Positions 1 to 10,400 of a DNA stretch of 64,000 nucleotides are shown piece by piece. Location: contig VFFE01007738.1 in assembly GCA_008921705.1 (NCBI GenBank), forward strand, positions 1,915,732 through 1,979,731. Reading direction: 5' to 3'. Made by a program: the position numbers and the translations under genes. The notes beneath the pieces were generated by a model, which was not told the DNA's origin, did no database searches, and saw nothing but the letters and a program-made list of their open reading frames with translations. Numbering within the stretch: the stretch's first letter is position 1; the number at the start of each line of letters is the position of its first letter. This DNA comes from Burhinus oedicnemus (Eukaryota; Chordata; Aves; Charadriiformes; Burhinidae).

Positions 1-357
1 AGATTCTGTCAAAGCTTATGAGTGATGCTTCTTGTAACATGCAGAGGTAGAACAATGCATCACTATGCCACAGTGCAAACCCAGACTCCTGCAGAACTTG
101 GGAGGCAGTTAATGAAGGAGTTCCAGGACAACTTCTTGGATTTAGGTGCCTTATTCCACCCAAGGCCCATCGCAGGCTGCTGCACCCTCACTGTTTCTGT
201 CAGAAGGTAAAATCACCCATCTTTTACTGATAAGTTTAGTACCACTGAACATTAATGAGACAGTCACAAGATTTGCATGGCTTTCAAAGCTTCATTTGAA
301 GTCTAGCTGCACTGTGCATACACGTGTATCTAGATGAGTAGGAGTGAGAAACATTAC
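1..357. other. SKIC3 intron, partial
   Basis: Intron beyond coding exon 6. A plus-strand open frame around 60-208 (…TPAELGRQLMKEFQDNFL…) looks coding-like but has no visible gene structure and is unassigned. Confidence 0.6.
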
Positions 358-498
358 CGACTGCTCAGTCTTATTATCCCGGTTCTGTGTACTGTCTTTC
401 AGTAACTGGATCATCTTCTTCCAAAGCTGATGAAGTTCTGCCTTTTCTGCACCTTCCTCCTGCTTCATTTGTATTAGTTTCTGCCATGTTTCAGCCAC
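358..498 (-). CDS. SKIC3: SKIC3 coding exon 6 (residues 173-219)
   Basis: Acceptor CTCTTCACAG and donor GTAATG bound 141 bases, 47 codons in phase 0. They encode [20 protein letters not shown] and continue to a polar coiled-coil-like stretch ending KTEQS. This is the last SKIC3 exon in the window; the downstream intron runs off the left edge. Confidence 0.9.
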
Positions 499-3400
499 CT
501 GTGAAGAGGAAACAAATGAGTCATGTTGTCACTCTTTACAGAACTGGAGGTCTAATACAAGCTTTCCAATTACTGTCAACTCTACCACACTAGGGTAGGC
601 AACAGAGTAATGTTCAAAGGAACAGCCCAGATTTACCTGCTTTCTGATTAAAGCAATAACAAGTCCCAAAGCATTGTGTGGGACCTCTCTACCTTCCAAA
701 GTATAGTAAAGAAGGGAGGCAACATCAAGAGTATGAATTCTGACTGGTTCCTGGAGGAAATAAACAATAAAAATAGACCCAAACAGTCCTCCTATAAAGT
801 CTGAAGACAAAATGGAAACCTTGTTGGATCTACAGCACTACTAACAGAAACAGAAGAGCAGCAGTAGTACATGTTGAAATTCACTGTGGGAAAATCAATA
901 GAACTGAAAAAGAGAAAATATGACCCTGAAGCCTAACTTGTGGTTTCCTGTTGCACATAGAGCAAGTCTGCCTTCATATGCTGAACTATTAACATTGAAT
1001 TTTGCTTCAGAAACTGGTACACAAAGAGGCTTTGGAACTAATTACACAAGCTTGGATGGACAGATGAGGGGAGGTCAGTGGATGTTGTCTACCTCGACTT
1101 CAGCAAGGCTGAACCATCTCCCACAGCATCCTCGCAGGCAAGCTTAGGAAGTGTGGGTTGGATGAATGGACAGTGAGGTGGATTGAAAACTGGCTGGCAG
1201 ATAGAGCTCAGAGGGTTGTGATTAGTGGCACAGAGTCTAGTTGGAGGTTTGTGACAAGTGGTGTTCCCCAGGGGTCAGTGCTGGGTCCAGTCCTGTTCAA
1301 CATATTCATCAATGACCTGGATGAAGGAATAGAGCGTACCATCAGCAAGTTTGCTGATGACACAAAACTGGGAGGGGTGGCTGACACATTGGAAGGCTGT
1401 GCTTCAGCGTGACCTGGACAGGCTGGAGAGCTGGCCAGAGAGAAACCTCATGAAGTTCAAAAACGGCAAGCGTAGGGTCCTGCACCTGGAGAGGAATAAC
1501 CCCATGCACCAGTAGAGGTTAGGGGCTGACCTGCTGGAAAGCAGATCTGTGGAAAGGGACCTGGGAGTCCTGGTGGACAACAGGATGTCCATGAGCCAGC
1601 AATGTGCCCTTGTGGCCAAGAAGGCCAATGGCATCCTGGGGTGCATCAAGACGTGTGGCAAGCAGGTTGTGGGAGGTTATCCTCCCCCTTTACTCTGCCC
1701 TGGTGAGGCCACATCTGGAGTCCTGTGTCCAGTTCTGGGCTCCCCAGTTCAAGAAGGACAGGGAACTGCTGGAGAGGGTACAGCAAAGGGCTATAAAGAT
1801 GATTAGGGGGCTGGAACATTTTTCTTATGAGGAAAGGCTGAGGGACTTGGGTCTTTTTAGTCTGGAGAAGAGAAGACTGAGGGGGGATCTCATCAATGCT
1901 CATGAATACTTAAAGGGAGGGTGCCGGGAGGATGGCACTAGTCTTTTTTCAGTGGTGCCCAGTGATAGGACAAGAGGTAACAGGCACAAACTTGAACATA
2001 GGAAGTTCCATCTGAACATGAGGAGGAACTTCTTTCCTTTGAGGGTCGCAGAGCACTGGCACAGGCTGCCCAGAGAGGTGGTGGGGTCTCTGACTCTGGA
2101 GACATTCCAAACCCGCCTGGACGCCGTCCTGTTCAACCTGCTTTAGGTGACCCTGCTCTGGCAGGAGGGTTGGACTAGATGATCTCCAGAGGTGCCTGTC
2201 AAGCCCAGTGATTCTGTGATTCTGTAATTAGTAGTCTTGAGCCTGATGCTACGATATGAAAATTTTTCATTTTCCATTGTTGGAGGAAAGGGAAGAAGAT
2301 GACATGGAGTAAGACCATGCACTACCTCGTAAGAAAGAAACGTTTTTGAAGAGTAAAGAAAGAATGAATAGCATAGCTGCAAAAACAGGTATCCTGTAAC
2401 ATTACTTCAGAGACTACTGGCAGTTACTGTTAAACCATTCAGGCATTTAACAGCTCCACCTCGTGGTAAGCTAAGAAGAACCACGACTATTTTGCAATGA
2501 CCATCCTGACACAGACTTCGGGAGTTCTAGGTGAGCTGAAGCTTGGGCTGCCCTGGAGCAGCTTTGCAGGTCTGTATCATTGTGCATGGAACACAGTATG
2601 CAAGCCACAGGCAATTGAGTTCAGGTGTGTACAAATTTCACCTTATCCTCTGGCATGAAGTATCAGGGACAGTCTAGGAAGGGATCACCACACTAGTGAA
2701 GGGCTAATGAGATACCTAGAACTAGCCAAGCTAGGCAAAGGACACCTGAGTCACACATATTGCATGTAAGCGTGCATTTGGGATCATGCTTGACTTCTAG
2801 AAATAAGACACAAGAACGATGTTCCACCCTTTCAGCCTGTATACTAACATAATTTGCCAAGTTTAATGGATTGCATCCAAGTATGTTATGCAGTGGAAAA
2901 AAAGGGAGCATGGTTAAAATCAGTTTTTCCTGGCAGTGGTCTGTGGCCCAAAAAAGTGGGGATTCCTTGATAACAAGTAGTTAGTTCTAATCAAATGGAA
3001 ACTTCTTGTTAGAAGAGAGAAAGTAAAGTACTCAACCTACCTCTAAATATTTCTTTTCTTGATGATATAGTTCCACAAGCTTGTTACATACATCACACCA
3101 TTTCTGCTTGTCACCACTAGAAAGGAGGAAAAAAATTCCACACAAACAAGATTAAGTTTTCCATAAAATAGTATAAAGTTTTTCAAATTCTGACAAATAA
3201 TTTTGTAGTAGGTTCAGTTGTCAAATAAATATCTAGAATAAACACTACAGCTCACCCTAAAAGTTGTACTCGTTGCTGCTGTAACAGAGTAAAAAAAAGT
3301 TACTTCAAGGGACTGAACTATTCTTTTTGAACAATTTTCAAATTAAGGAAACAAACTGAACACTCCACTCGGCTACAGTGAGAGCCGAAAGTTAGATTGT

Positions 3401-5691
3401 TTTTGAACTGTGCCTATATGAATCAGATAACATATATTCTGTTATCTTAGAGAAAAACAAGCCTACTTATTAATGCAGACAATGAACTATCAGAGCTAAA
3501 TGCTTCAAAGCAGTGAGTTTACACAGAAGACATAGGATAACATTAGAATTCTCTAAACTATTAGCCTCAAGTACAATTATTCCAAGAGTTTTTGCCCTAT
3601 CAAAAGGGACAGATCAACAAACCTTATAAAGGTACAGAAAACCTTAGTAAAAAGTGCTTACTCACTGATGTGACAAGGCTTTAAAATAACAAACTTGCAG
3701 ACAATCCTGTGTATCAGTGACGGCACAAGTGATGAACTAGAAATCTTAGACTGAATTACGGTATTCAATATTATTTACCTTTCATAGAGTTGCAAGAGCT
3801 TTTGGTAAACATCTGCTAAGTCTCCTCTGACACCTGTTTGGTTAGATTTCTCATATAAATTTGCTAATCCCTTTAAAAAAATATAAAAAGTAATTAAGAT
3901 TTGATGTCAACAGTTACATGTTATGAGAACACTGCAAGTTCTGCCTACAAAAGTTATTCCATTCCCTTCAATGGGGTCAAGCATTAATGTAGAAATCTCT
4001 GAGTAGAATCTATGTTGATACCTCCATACAGCCTTCTGAATTTACTTATTTTAAATGAAAAGCTCTCCTCACTTTCTTAACTAATACCAACAACTATTTG
4101 AAAACTGTATATATTACACAATCTTGCCTGCATATAGACTATATACAAAGCACACTAAGTCATATGGTAAAAGACCTATTTCCAAGTATCATACTGTCTT
4201 GTATAGTAACAGAAAGCTAGAGTCTGATTGCAAAACAACTGAGGAAATTTCAATATACCTTGAAATCAGGCACCAAGTCATACTTTAAAAAGCTATTTTA
4301 ATTGAAAACACCAAGAACCTTACCATCTCAGAAAAATATTGTTAGTATCTGAGAGACAGACCTAATATGCAACCTTACACCTCACACATCTCCAAATAAC
4401 ACAACCGTATGTTGTAACTGTATACTGTTATATGTTGTCATGCACACACCACCCAGCACACAGCTATTTTAAATGTATACTATTGTTTTTAAGTAATAAC
4501 AACAAAATTCAGTAACAATCCACCTCGTGCTGGAAGCCAGAAAAATAACTTATTAATAAAACATTTTCTCTTCTATGAGAAAAGCATTGTCAAATGTTTC
4601 TTGAGCTACAAGCAGGGAAATTCCTGAGCATGGAGGAATTTACTGTACCTGTTTCAATTCACGTTCTCCCTTGCATGTTTCACTGCCATCTAGTCTACAG
4701 AAGAAATACAAACTTAAATATACTGAAACTAAAGTTCACCCTGCTATACGTACGCAGTCACGCATGGCTTTACTTTGGACACACAAATAATACAAACATG
4801 AGCTACTCGGAAGCTTCAGTAGAACTAAGGGCCTCAAGAAAATATGATGCAAGTCTCAACTCTGCTTTGTTCCCATATTTAACTCCATAGTGACACTTTT
4901 CAGACAAAGAAAAAGTGTATCTGGACATTCACGTACCTGCCACGCCAGTAACTGGTTTGGTTCAAGTTCAATAGCCTTCTTATACGCTCCTTTGGCCTGA
5001 TCAGGCTGCTCCAACTCAGCAGCTGCCAGGCCAATAAATACCCAAGCATTGTAGTTGTTTTTTTCTTGCTTCAAAACTGCCTAGAAATACACAATTTTAA
5101 GTGAAACTGATGAATGAAATGCATCTTATAGACCCACATACTGAGTTTTATCATTACAGTTTGATGAATCATTCTGTATGGTGATATTAGAAGTTAACTC
5201 ATTTTTACGAAAAGTCTAAGATTAATAACTTCAGCTTTTTATGTCAAAGAATGCTTCATGTCTGAACTGTTCTGCCAGTAACCGTATCTGTAGTTCGGCA
5301 ATTAAAGTACTCCTGTCAAGGTCAGGCTTAGAAATGGATTTTATCACTATCATTCTAGACTTAATATTCTCATCACGACACATAAGCAAATGCAAAAGGG
5401 AAGGTGAGTACAGGTTTAGCTGTGGGCAACTACTATGAACAACCAATGAAGTTAAATCTGAAAATCAATCTCAATTTATTAATCTCAATTAATAAGGTTC
5501 TCCACACTCTGCGTTACTATACAGCTGTATGGGTATGGGAACAGTAAACAAAACATGCAAAAAATACTATCTTCCAAGTAAAAAATTAATTACCTTGCAA
5601 TGTTTTAAGGCTTCCTTATATTCTTTATTTCGTATTGCATCTCTAGCACTCTTTAATGCTGCCTTCACCTCCTTATTTGACATTCTGGCTG
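358..5691 (-). CDS. SKIC3: SKIC3 (TTC37), N-terminal 219 codons, partial gene
   Basis: SKIC3 (TTC37) is the large tetratricopeptide scaffold of the SKI complex, which feeds mRNA to the cytoplasmic exosome 3'-5' decay machinery. Six coding exons on the minus strand join in phase: 5594-5691, 4937-5080, 3779-3870, 3041-3116, 637-750 and 358-498. The product starts [20 protein letters not shown] and continues through TPR helices such as [20 protein letters not shown], closely matching my memory of the human N terminus. The ATG at 5681-5683 is chosen because it begins this conserved sequence, a few bases after an acceptor. The window ends in the next intron, so roughly 1,300 of about 1,560 residues lie beyond position 1. 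The gene is divergent from ARSK and shares its CpG-island promoter. Identity is very secure; splice sites are read by eye. Confidence 0.95.
637..750 (-). CDS. SKIC3: SKIC3 coding exon 5 (residues 135-172)
   Basis: Acceptor TTTCCTCCAG and donor GTAAAT bound 114 bases, 38 codons in phase 0, encoding [20 protein letters not shown]... and ending ALIRKQ. The intron between this exon and the previous one (751-3040) contains a CR1 element. Confidence 0.9.
1050..2227 (+). mobile_element. CR1 LINE, 3' part with RT remnant (copy 1)
   Basis: Reverse-transcriptase motifs are readable ([20 protein letters not shown] and SKFADDTKL, the ADD box), followed by the CR1 C-terminal region ending RLPREVV...[13 protein letters not shown] and the 3' tail GATTCTGTGATTCTGT. 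The frame is interrupted (a TAG near 1513 and frameshifts), and a small deletion lies near 1110. It sits antisense in a SKIC3 intron and closely resembles copy 6. Confidence 0.95.
2228..3040. other. SKIC3 intron remainder
   Basis: Right part of the 751-3040 intron after the CR1. No coding or structured signal seen. Confidence 0.6.
3041..3116 (-). CDS. SKIC3: SKIC3 coding exon 4 (residues 109-134)
   Basis: Acceptor TTTCTAG and donor GTAGGT bound 76 bases. The first base completes the split serine, and the rest encodes [20 protein letters not shown]..., ending in phase 0. The sequence resembles the human KWCDVC...LVDLY region as I recall it. Confidence 0.92.
3117..3778. other. SKIC3 intron
   Basis: AT-rich intron; nothing notable seen. 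Confidence 0.7.
3779..3870 (-). CDS. SKIC3: SKIC3 coding exon 3 (residues 79-109, last codon split)
   Basis: Acceptor AAAG at 3871-3872 and donor GTAAAT flank 92 bases encoding [11 protein letters not shown]...[11 protein letters not shown]. The reading frame follows the previous exon in phase 0 and leaves two bases of a serine codon that the next exon completes. The acceptor lies next to an A-rich rather than pyrimidine-rich tract, but frame and homology support it. Confidence 0.9.
3871..4936. other. SKIC3 intron
   Basis: AT-rich intron. A 98-codon plus-strand frame at 4594-4890 has no coding character. Confidence 0.7.
4937..5080 (-). CDS. SKIC3: SKIC3 coding exon 2 (residues 31-78)
   Basis: Acceptor TTTCTAG and donor GTACGT flank 144 bases, or 48 codons, in phase 0. 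The exon encodes a canonical TPR pair: a [21 protein letters not shown] helix followed by [17 protein letters not shown]. The ...A-Y..A..L.P motif is the classical TPR consensus. Confidence 0.94.
5081..5593. other. SKIC3 intron
   Basis: AT-rich intron; nothing notable seen. Confidence 0.7.
5594..5691 (-). CDS. SKIC3: SKIC3 first coding exon (residues 1-30)
   Basis: The acceptor AG is at 5692-5693 (minus strand reads TTTATTTAG), and the exon then holds a few UTR bases and the ATG at 5681-5683. It encodes exactly 30 codons ending ...ALKHCK and stops in phase 0 at a GTAATT donor. A second AG just before the ATG could also serve as acceptor without changing the protein. Confidence 0.92.
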
Positions 5692-6620
5692 CTAAATAAA
5701 AAGGACATATAATCAATCCTTATGAAGAGGTATACTGAACTCAAAACATTGTTTATAACCTACTGTAATTGCATAAAGAGCATTTTAAACACAGAAATAT
5801 AGTGCAATATGTCAAAACACATAAAGCACTAAAAACTTCTGAAATAAACAATATGGTTAGTTACTTACGCTTAGCTCCAATGCAGGATTAAGTCAACATT
5901 CCAAACAGTCAAATGATAGCAAGTAGCTATCCCAGAACAAAATTTTGGTTAAGGCTTAAGATAAATTTAAATAGGAGGACAGGTATTATATGACAGTCAC
6001 CATAGTCAAGAATCCTAGACAGACATCCTGCATACAGTTTCTTTTAAAAGAGGAATTACTTAGCGGTGAACTGTGCTTAAGAGGCATATTGCACCGCACA
6101 TCTGGCTCAAGGGGTTCCTAAGGATCAGAGTTGTTCTTGTGTGCTGCCTACAGCAGCACCATGGCCAGCCTGTCACTCATGTTCAGGTGGGCTCCGCCAT
6201 CCCCTTCGCTCTCCACACACACTTATGGCAGACGCCGCTTCGGACTACAGCAGTAGAGCGAAAAGAACAAGCACAAGGACCCAGCAAAGAGGCATTCGTG
6301 CTTTTGAAGTCTGACATAATCATGCACTGTTTTGATGTACATGGTAAATATTTCGCTGCAAATGAACTTTAGAAACACCACCGTCAAAACTGCCTAAACA
6401 GGATGCGGCTGAGAAACACCACTGCTGGTGCAGGCACTGAAAGAGACTGAAAAAGTGACAAGCTGCAGAACAAAAAAAACCTTTTAGCAGCTTAAGAGCA
6501 AAAGATAAGAGTGGATGAAGAGCCTGGAAAGAAATCAGTAACAGAAGGACAAAAGAAGACGGTGGATTTCAAAGATTCCCTCAGAGTCTAGAAAAATATA
6601 AAGAAATCTGTCAAACTTAC
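5692..6620. other. SKIC3 intron between the UTR exon and first coding exon
   Basis: Intron before the ATG exon. The stretch 6080-6300 is more GC-rich than its surroundings but shows no convincing exon. Confidence 0.6.
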
Positions 6621-6731
6621 ATCGCTCAACAGCTCCTGGAGACAAATTTGCTTCCTAAGAGAGCACAGACTCCTCGATCACCACAAATAGTCCCCCTCGC
6701 TGACCTTTCCAAGCCTGAGCTCCATTTTCAC
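6621..6731 (-). other. SKIC3: Probable SKIC3 5' UTR exon
   Basis: On the minus strand a good acceptor (pyrimidine-rich stretch then TGTGTAG) is followed 111 bases later by a strong GTAAGT donor (6619-6620). The segment lies between the CpG-island promoter and the first coding exon, where a non-coding exon is expected. It contains a short upstream ATG frame (starting GTGAAAATGGAG) that ends quickly. Inferred from splice signals only. Confidence 0.5.
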
Positions 6732-6822
6732 CTACACAGAAAACAGACACCACGTCAGCGCAAAACCGGCGCCACCTCGGAGGAGGTCGGCTCCGCAGCC
6801 CTGCCCCGCGGCGAGGGGCGCC

Positions 6823-6875
6823 CGGGCCGGGGCGGGCCGGGGCGGGCCGGGCCGGGCCGCGCCGGGCCGGGCCGA
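6823..6875. repeat. GC-only short tandem repeat
   Basis: Repeated GGGCCGGGGC/GGGCCG units form a nearly pure GC tract with several G4-capable runs at the SKIC3 side of the promoter island. It produces open but low-complexity frames on both strands, which are not genes. Confidence 0.8.
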
Positions 6876-7046
6876 GCTGGGGCCCAGTAACCGCGGGCCG
6901 TCTAGGGTGGCGGCTCCGCGCCGGCAGCCCCTCCGACCGTGGCCGCTCGCCCCGCCACAGCCCCGGCCACCAGCCCTCACGTTGGAGGAAGACACGATGG
7001 ACCGGTGTGGGCCGCCACCTCCCTCCGTGGCCCCGCGCCGCCTCAC

Positions 7047-7110
7047 CTTCACCTCTCGCCGCCGCCGCCGCCCGTGCGCTTGCGCACTACGTCACCGCGC
7101 CGATGCTCCT
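7047..7110 (-). other. SKIC3: Candidate SKIC3 first exon (non-coding)
   Basis: Within the CpG island, the minus strand has a GAAG|GTGAGG donor at 7046-7047. An alternative donor lies 6 bases upstream and another near 6980. The 5' end is not visible in sequence; 7110 is only a guess placed next to the YY1-like element. Needs transcript 5' ends. Confidence 0.3.
7087..7096. promoter_or_regulatory. CRE/ATF-like site
   Basis: CTACGTCACC contains the ACGTCA half-site of CREB/ATF elements, inside the shared promoter. Motif match only. Confidence 0.4.
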
Positions 7111-7116
7111 CGGGTA

Positions 7117-7127
7117 GCCGCCATTTT
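7117..7127 (-). promoter_or_regulatory. YY1-type element
   Basis: GCCGCCATTTT on the plus strand is AAAATGGCGGC on the minus strand, the canonical YY1 site. Such sites usually lie just downstream of the start site of housekeeping genes. Its minus-strand consensus orientation fits SKIC3 transcription starting nearby. Confidence 0.7.
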
Positions 7128-7134
7128 GCTTGGG

Positions 7135-7153
7135 GCACTGTGGGAGATGTAGT
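7135..7153 (-). promoter_or_regulatory. ZNF143/THAP11-type element
   Basis: The minus strand reads ACTACATCTCCCACAGTGC, an excellent fit to the ACTACAnnTCCCAnnnTGC element bound by ZNF143 and THAP11 (Ronin), which is enriched in TATA-less bidirectional promoters. It lies about 130 bases upstream of the ARSK ATG. Confidence 0.75.
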
Positions 7154-7281
7154 TCCTGCCTCCCGCTGCCCCGAGGCACGCTGAGAGCCGTGGTCCGCGG
7201 TGCCGAGGGCAGTGGGTGGCCCCGGCTCTCAGGGCCGCCGCTTCCCTCTCTCCGGGAGAGGGATTTCACGCAGCCGGGGCG

Positions 7282-7428
7282 ATGTGGGGTGGTGGCGGGC
7301 CGCTGGGGTGGGCCGGGCTGGCGCTGCTCCTCATGGCTGCCACGCTCTGGGTAGGGGCGAGGCCGCGGCCCACCGCCCTCGGGGACCAGCCGCGGCCCAG
7401 TGTGGTGCTGGTGGCCTGCGACTCCTTG
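7282..7428 (+). CDS. ARSK: ARSK exon 1 (residues 1-49)
   Basis: The ATG at 7282 has G at -3. The exon encodes MWGGGG...[11 protein letters not shown], a signal peptide, then [11 protein letters not shown] with the metal-binding Asp47. The donor is GTGAGT. The human equivalent reads SDSF where this reads CDSL; the aspartate is kept. The region upstream of the ATG has no other in-frame ATG that extends a plausible signal peptide. Confidence 0.9.
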
Positions 7429-10400
7429 GTGAGTGTCCGGGCGGGAGAGCGGCGGGGGCTGCCTCGGCGGTGGTATGTCGCCAAACCTGGCCTGACTGGG
7501 CCCTCCGAAGATGTGGCAGCGAGGCTCCACAGCGTGGCTTTACCCGGCGTACAACCACAGGCTTTCGAAAATAGGGCTGGTTTTTATTCTGCATGAGCTC
7601 CAGGGGGTGGAGGGCTTTCTTGGGATGATGAGGGTGGGCCTTCAGTAGGTAACTCTTGTTATATAAACCAAACTCCTCATTCTTCCCAGAAGTGTGCTCC
7701 ATGTTTTCATCAGGTGCATTACAATAGTCAGAAACTTCTGCACAGCCGGTTCCCTCGGTCAGCTGTGATATGTACAGGTTGTCACTGCAAGTGGAGGCAG
7801 GTGGGGGCATGTCAGCAGGACTGTGGGGCAGGGCAGCAAGTCACAGAGCAGCCCTGGTGTGCAAAATAAAAGCTTTTCCGTTGGCTTGAAAAGCAAAAAG
7901 GAAGGAAGGTCACTAAACCCTTTTCTTGCCATTGTAAATCCTAAGAACTTCAGGTCTCCAGAGCAGATGAAATGGAGAATTTCTGTAATAAAAGATGAAA
8001 TGACTGTTTTAAGCTGCCATCATATATGGACTTAGCCAGACTTATTAGATATAACAAATACTACAATAAACTTGTCAGGTGAGTATCTGCAGCCAAAAAG
8101 ATAAAGGAACCATTAGGTATGTTTTTATAAATTTCTAGTGGCTTTATTACAGTGATTTATTGATACATTCGTTTTAATCCCCAGACAGGTAGAAAAGATT
8201 TTTTTTCAATCACATATACTAAGTGTATTTCCTTGCTTACAGCTAAAGACAGCACATTTTTTCACCCTTTTCTCACCATGCTGCATACTGGAAATGCTTT
8301 TATCAAGGTTTTATTTTGAAAAAAGGGAAAGCCTTGGTTTCTCTGCCTCATCTCAGCTCTCCTTCCTGTTAAATCAAGCATAAGTTCCATGGTATTACTT
8401 CCGTGGACTTTCACATCGCATCGCTTCTCATTCACTGTTGAGAAATCAACACTTGGCTCCCAGTCCTCTCAGAATGCTATCCTTGATGCCACAGGTAAGA
8501 GCACTTGACTTCTTGCCTGCTGCCTGTCATTCTTGGGATGAATTCTTCCTAAGTATTTGTTAAACATCTATGATCCTTCATAGAATCATAGAATGTTTTA
8601 GGTTGGAAGCGACCTTAAAGACTATGCAGTTCCAAACCCCCTGCCATGCACAGGGACACCTCCCAGTAGACCAGGTTGCTCAAAGCCCCATCCAGCCTGG
8701 CCTTGAACACCTCCAGGGATGGGGCCTCAACAACTTCCCTGGGCAACCTGTTCCAGTGCTTCACCACCCTCGAAGTGAAAAATTTCTTCCTGAAATCTAA
8801 TCTAAATCTCCCCTCTTCCAGTTTGAAGCCATTACCCCTCATCCTATCACTACACGCCCTTGTAAAAAGTCCCTCTCCAGCTTTCTTGTAGGCCCCTTTC
8901 ACATACTGGAAGAGGCTCTAAGGTCTCCCCAGAGCCTTCTCTTCTGCAGGCTGAACAACCCCAACTTTCTCAGCCTGTCCTCACAGCAGAGGGGCTCCAG
9001 CCTCTGATCATCTTCATGGCCTCCTCTGGACCCGCTCCAACAGGTCCATGTCCTTCTTATGTTGGGGGCTCCAGAGCTGGACACAATATTCCAGGTGGGG
9101 TCTCACCAGAGCACAGTAGAGGGGCTGAATTCCCTCCCTTGCCCTGCTGCCCATGCTGCTGGGGATGCAGCCCAGGATGCAGGGGGCTTTCTGGGCTGCA
9201 AGTGTACATTGCTGGCTCATGTTGAGCTTCTCATCTACCGACACCCCCAAGTCCTTCTCGGCAGGTCTGCTGTCCATCCATTCTCTGCCCAGCCTGTATT
9301 TGTGCTTGGGATTACCCCAACCCAGATGCAGGACCCTCCACTTGGCCTTGTTGAACTTCATGAGATTGGCATGGGCCCACCTCTCAAGCCTGTCCGGGTC
9401 CCACTGGATGGCATCCCTTCCCTCCAGTGTGTCAACCACTACACACAGCTTGGTGTCGTCAGCAAACTTGCTGAGAGTGCACTCAATCCCAATGTCCTTC
9501 TTCAAACCCCTTCTTAAAACATGTTTGCTATGATTTAAAAGATAAAGCAGTAGCTCCTAATTTACTTTCCTTCCTCTGACTGTATTCTTTATTTTATTTT
9601 AAGGATATCATCTCTTTTAACATTCCAAAGTAATGTGTTGTTTTGTAGATGAGAATTTTTTTCCAAATTTTCAGCTTTTACTAAAACTGTTATTTACCAA
9701 TAAAATGCCAAATTTGTAACAGTTAGGTTATGGCCAGTGTGTTTCCATTTGCTAGCAGAAGCTGCAGACAAATCTTAGTAAGGATTTTGTATGTCATCCT
9801 GTGAACAGGAGGATTCTCATGACTATGTTATGGGGATTAGTGAGGTAGCCCTTACAAAAATTAAAGACAAAGTCCAGATGTTTATGATGTTCTTTACAAA
9901 AACAATTAGGAACAAGGTGCTGTTTCTGAAAAGTATCGTATTTGGTAATGCATACAAAGGAGAATGTGTTAAAAGAAGAATTGTGTTGCATAAGTTTTTT
10001 ATGAGATGGATTTGAAGGCTGAAATAGATGAACCATTTTCATAACATTGCTACTAGAGAACAGGAAGAGTTGGGTACTGTTGAAACTCACAGTTCTTCTG
10101 GGAAAAAAAGCTTAAGTCCTGCAGGCAGACGAAAGGTATGGACTTTCATTTGAAAGGGTGCCTGCCTTTGTTGCAGGTGATGCTGTCTATGACAGACTCA
10201 GGCCTGTTTTGTCAAATGTAACAAAAATTTTCTTCTCAGTGATGCTGGACTGTGTTTGTCCTCCAGAGCAGTGACCTCTTGCTTGAACTGCCAGCTTTCT
10301 GTTGTTGTGTCACATCAAGTGCTGTGCTTCTCACAGGGTTTGCTGGTGGAATGTGCTAGTAGGCAATCCAGCTCCTAAATTGCTCCTTGAGGTTAACTGA

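Larger units (their letters stand above)
6770..7560. promoter_or_regulatory. CpG island, divergent SKIC3/ARSK promoter
   Basis: Base composition shifts abruptly to very high GC with dense CpG between the SKIC3 5' exons on the minus strand and the ARSK ATG at 7282. The geometry is a classic head-to-head promoter for two widely expressed genes. No TATA box is visible for either gene. Several activator motifs sit in the central 70 bases and are listed separately. Confidence 0.85.

Noticed and set aside
1158..2146. Open frames with reverse-transcriptase sequence as host genes
   Set aside because: They are remnants of CR1 copy 1; the same applies to open frames inside copies 2-7 and 10.
6648..7596. 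Multiple open frames in the SKIC3/ARSK CpG island
   Set aside because: Low-complexity Gly/Arg/Pro/Ala frames on both strands from GC-rich DNA; only the ARSK exon 1 frame has a signal peptide and a homologous exon junction.
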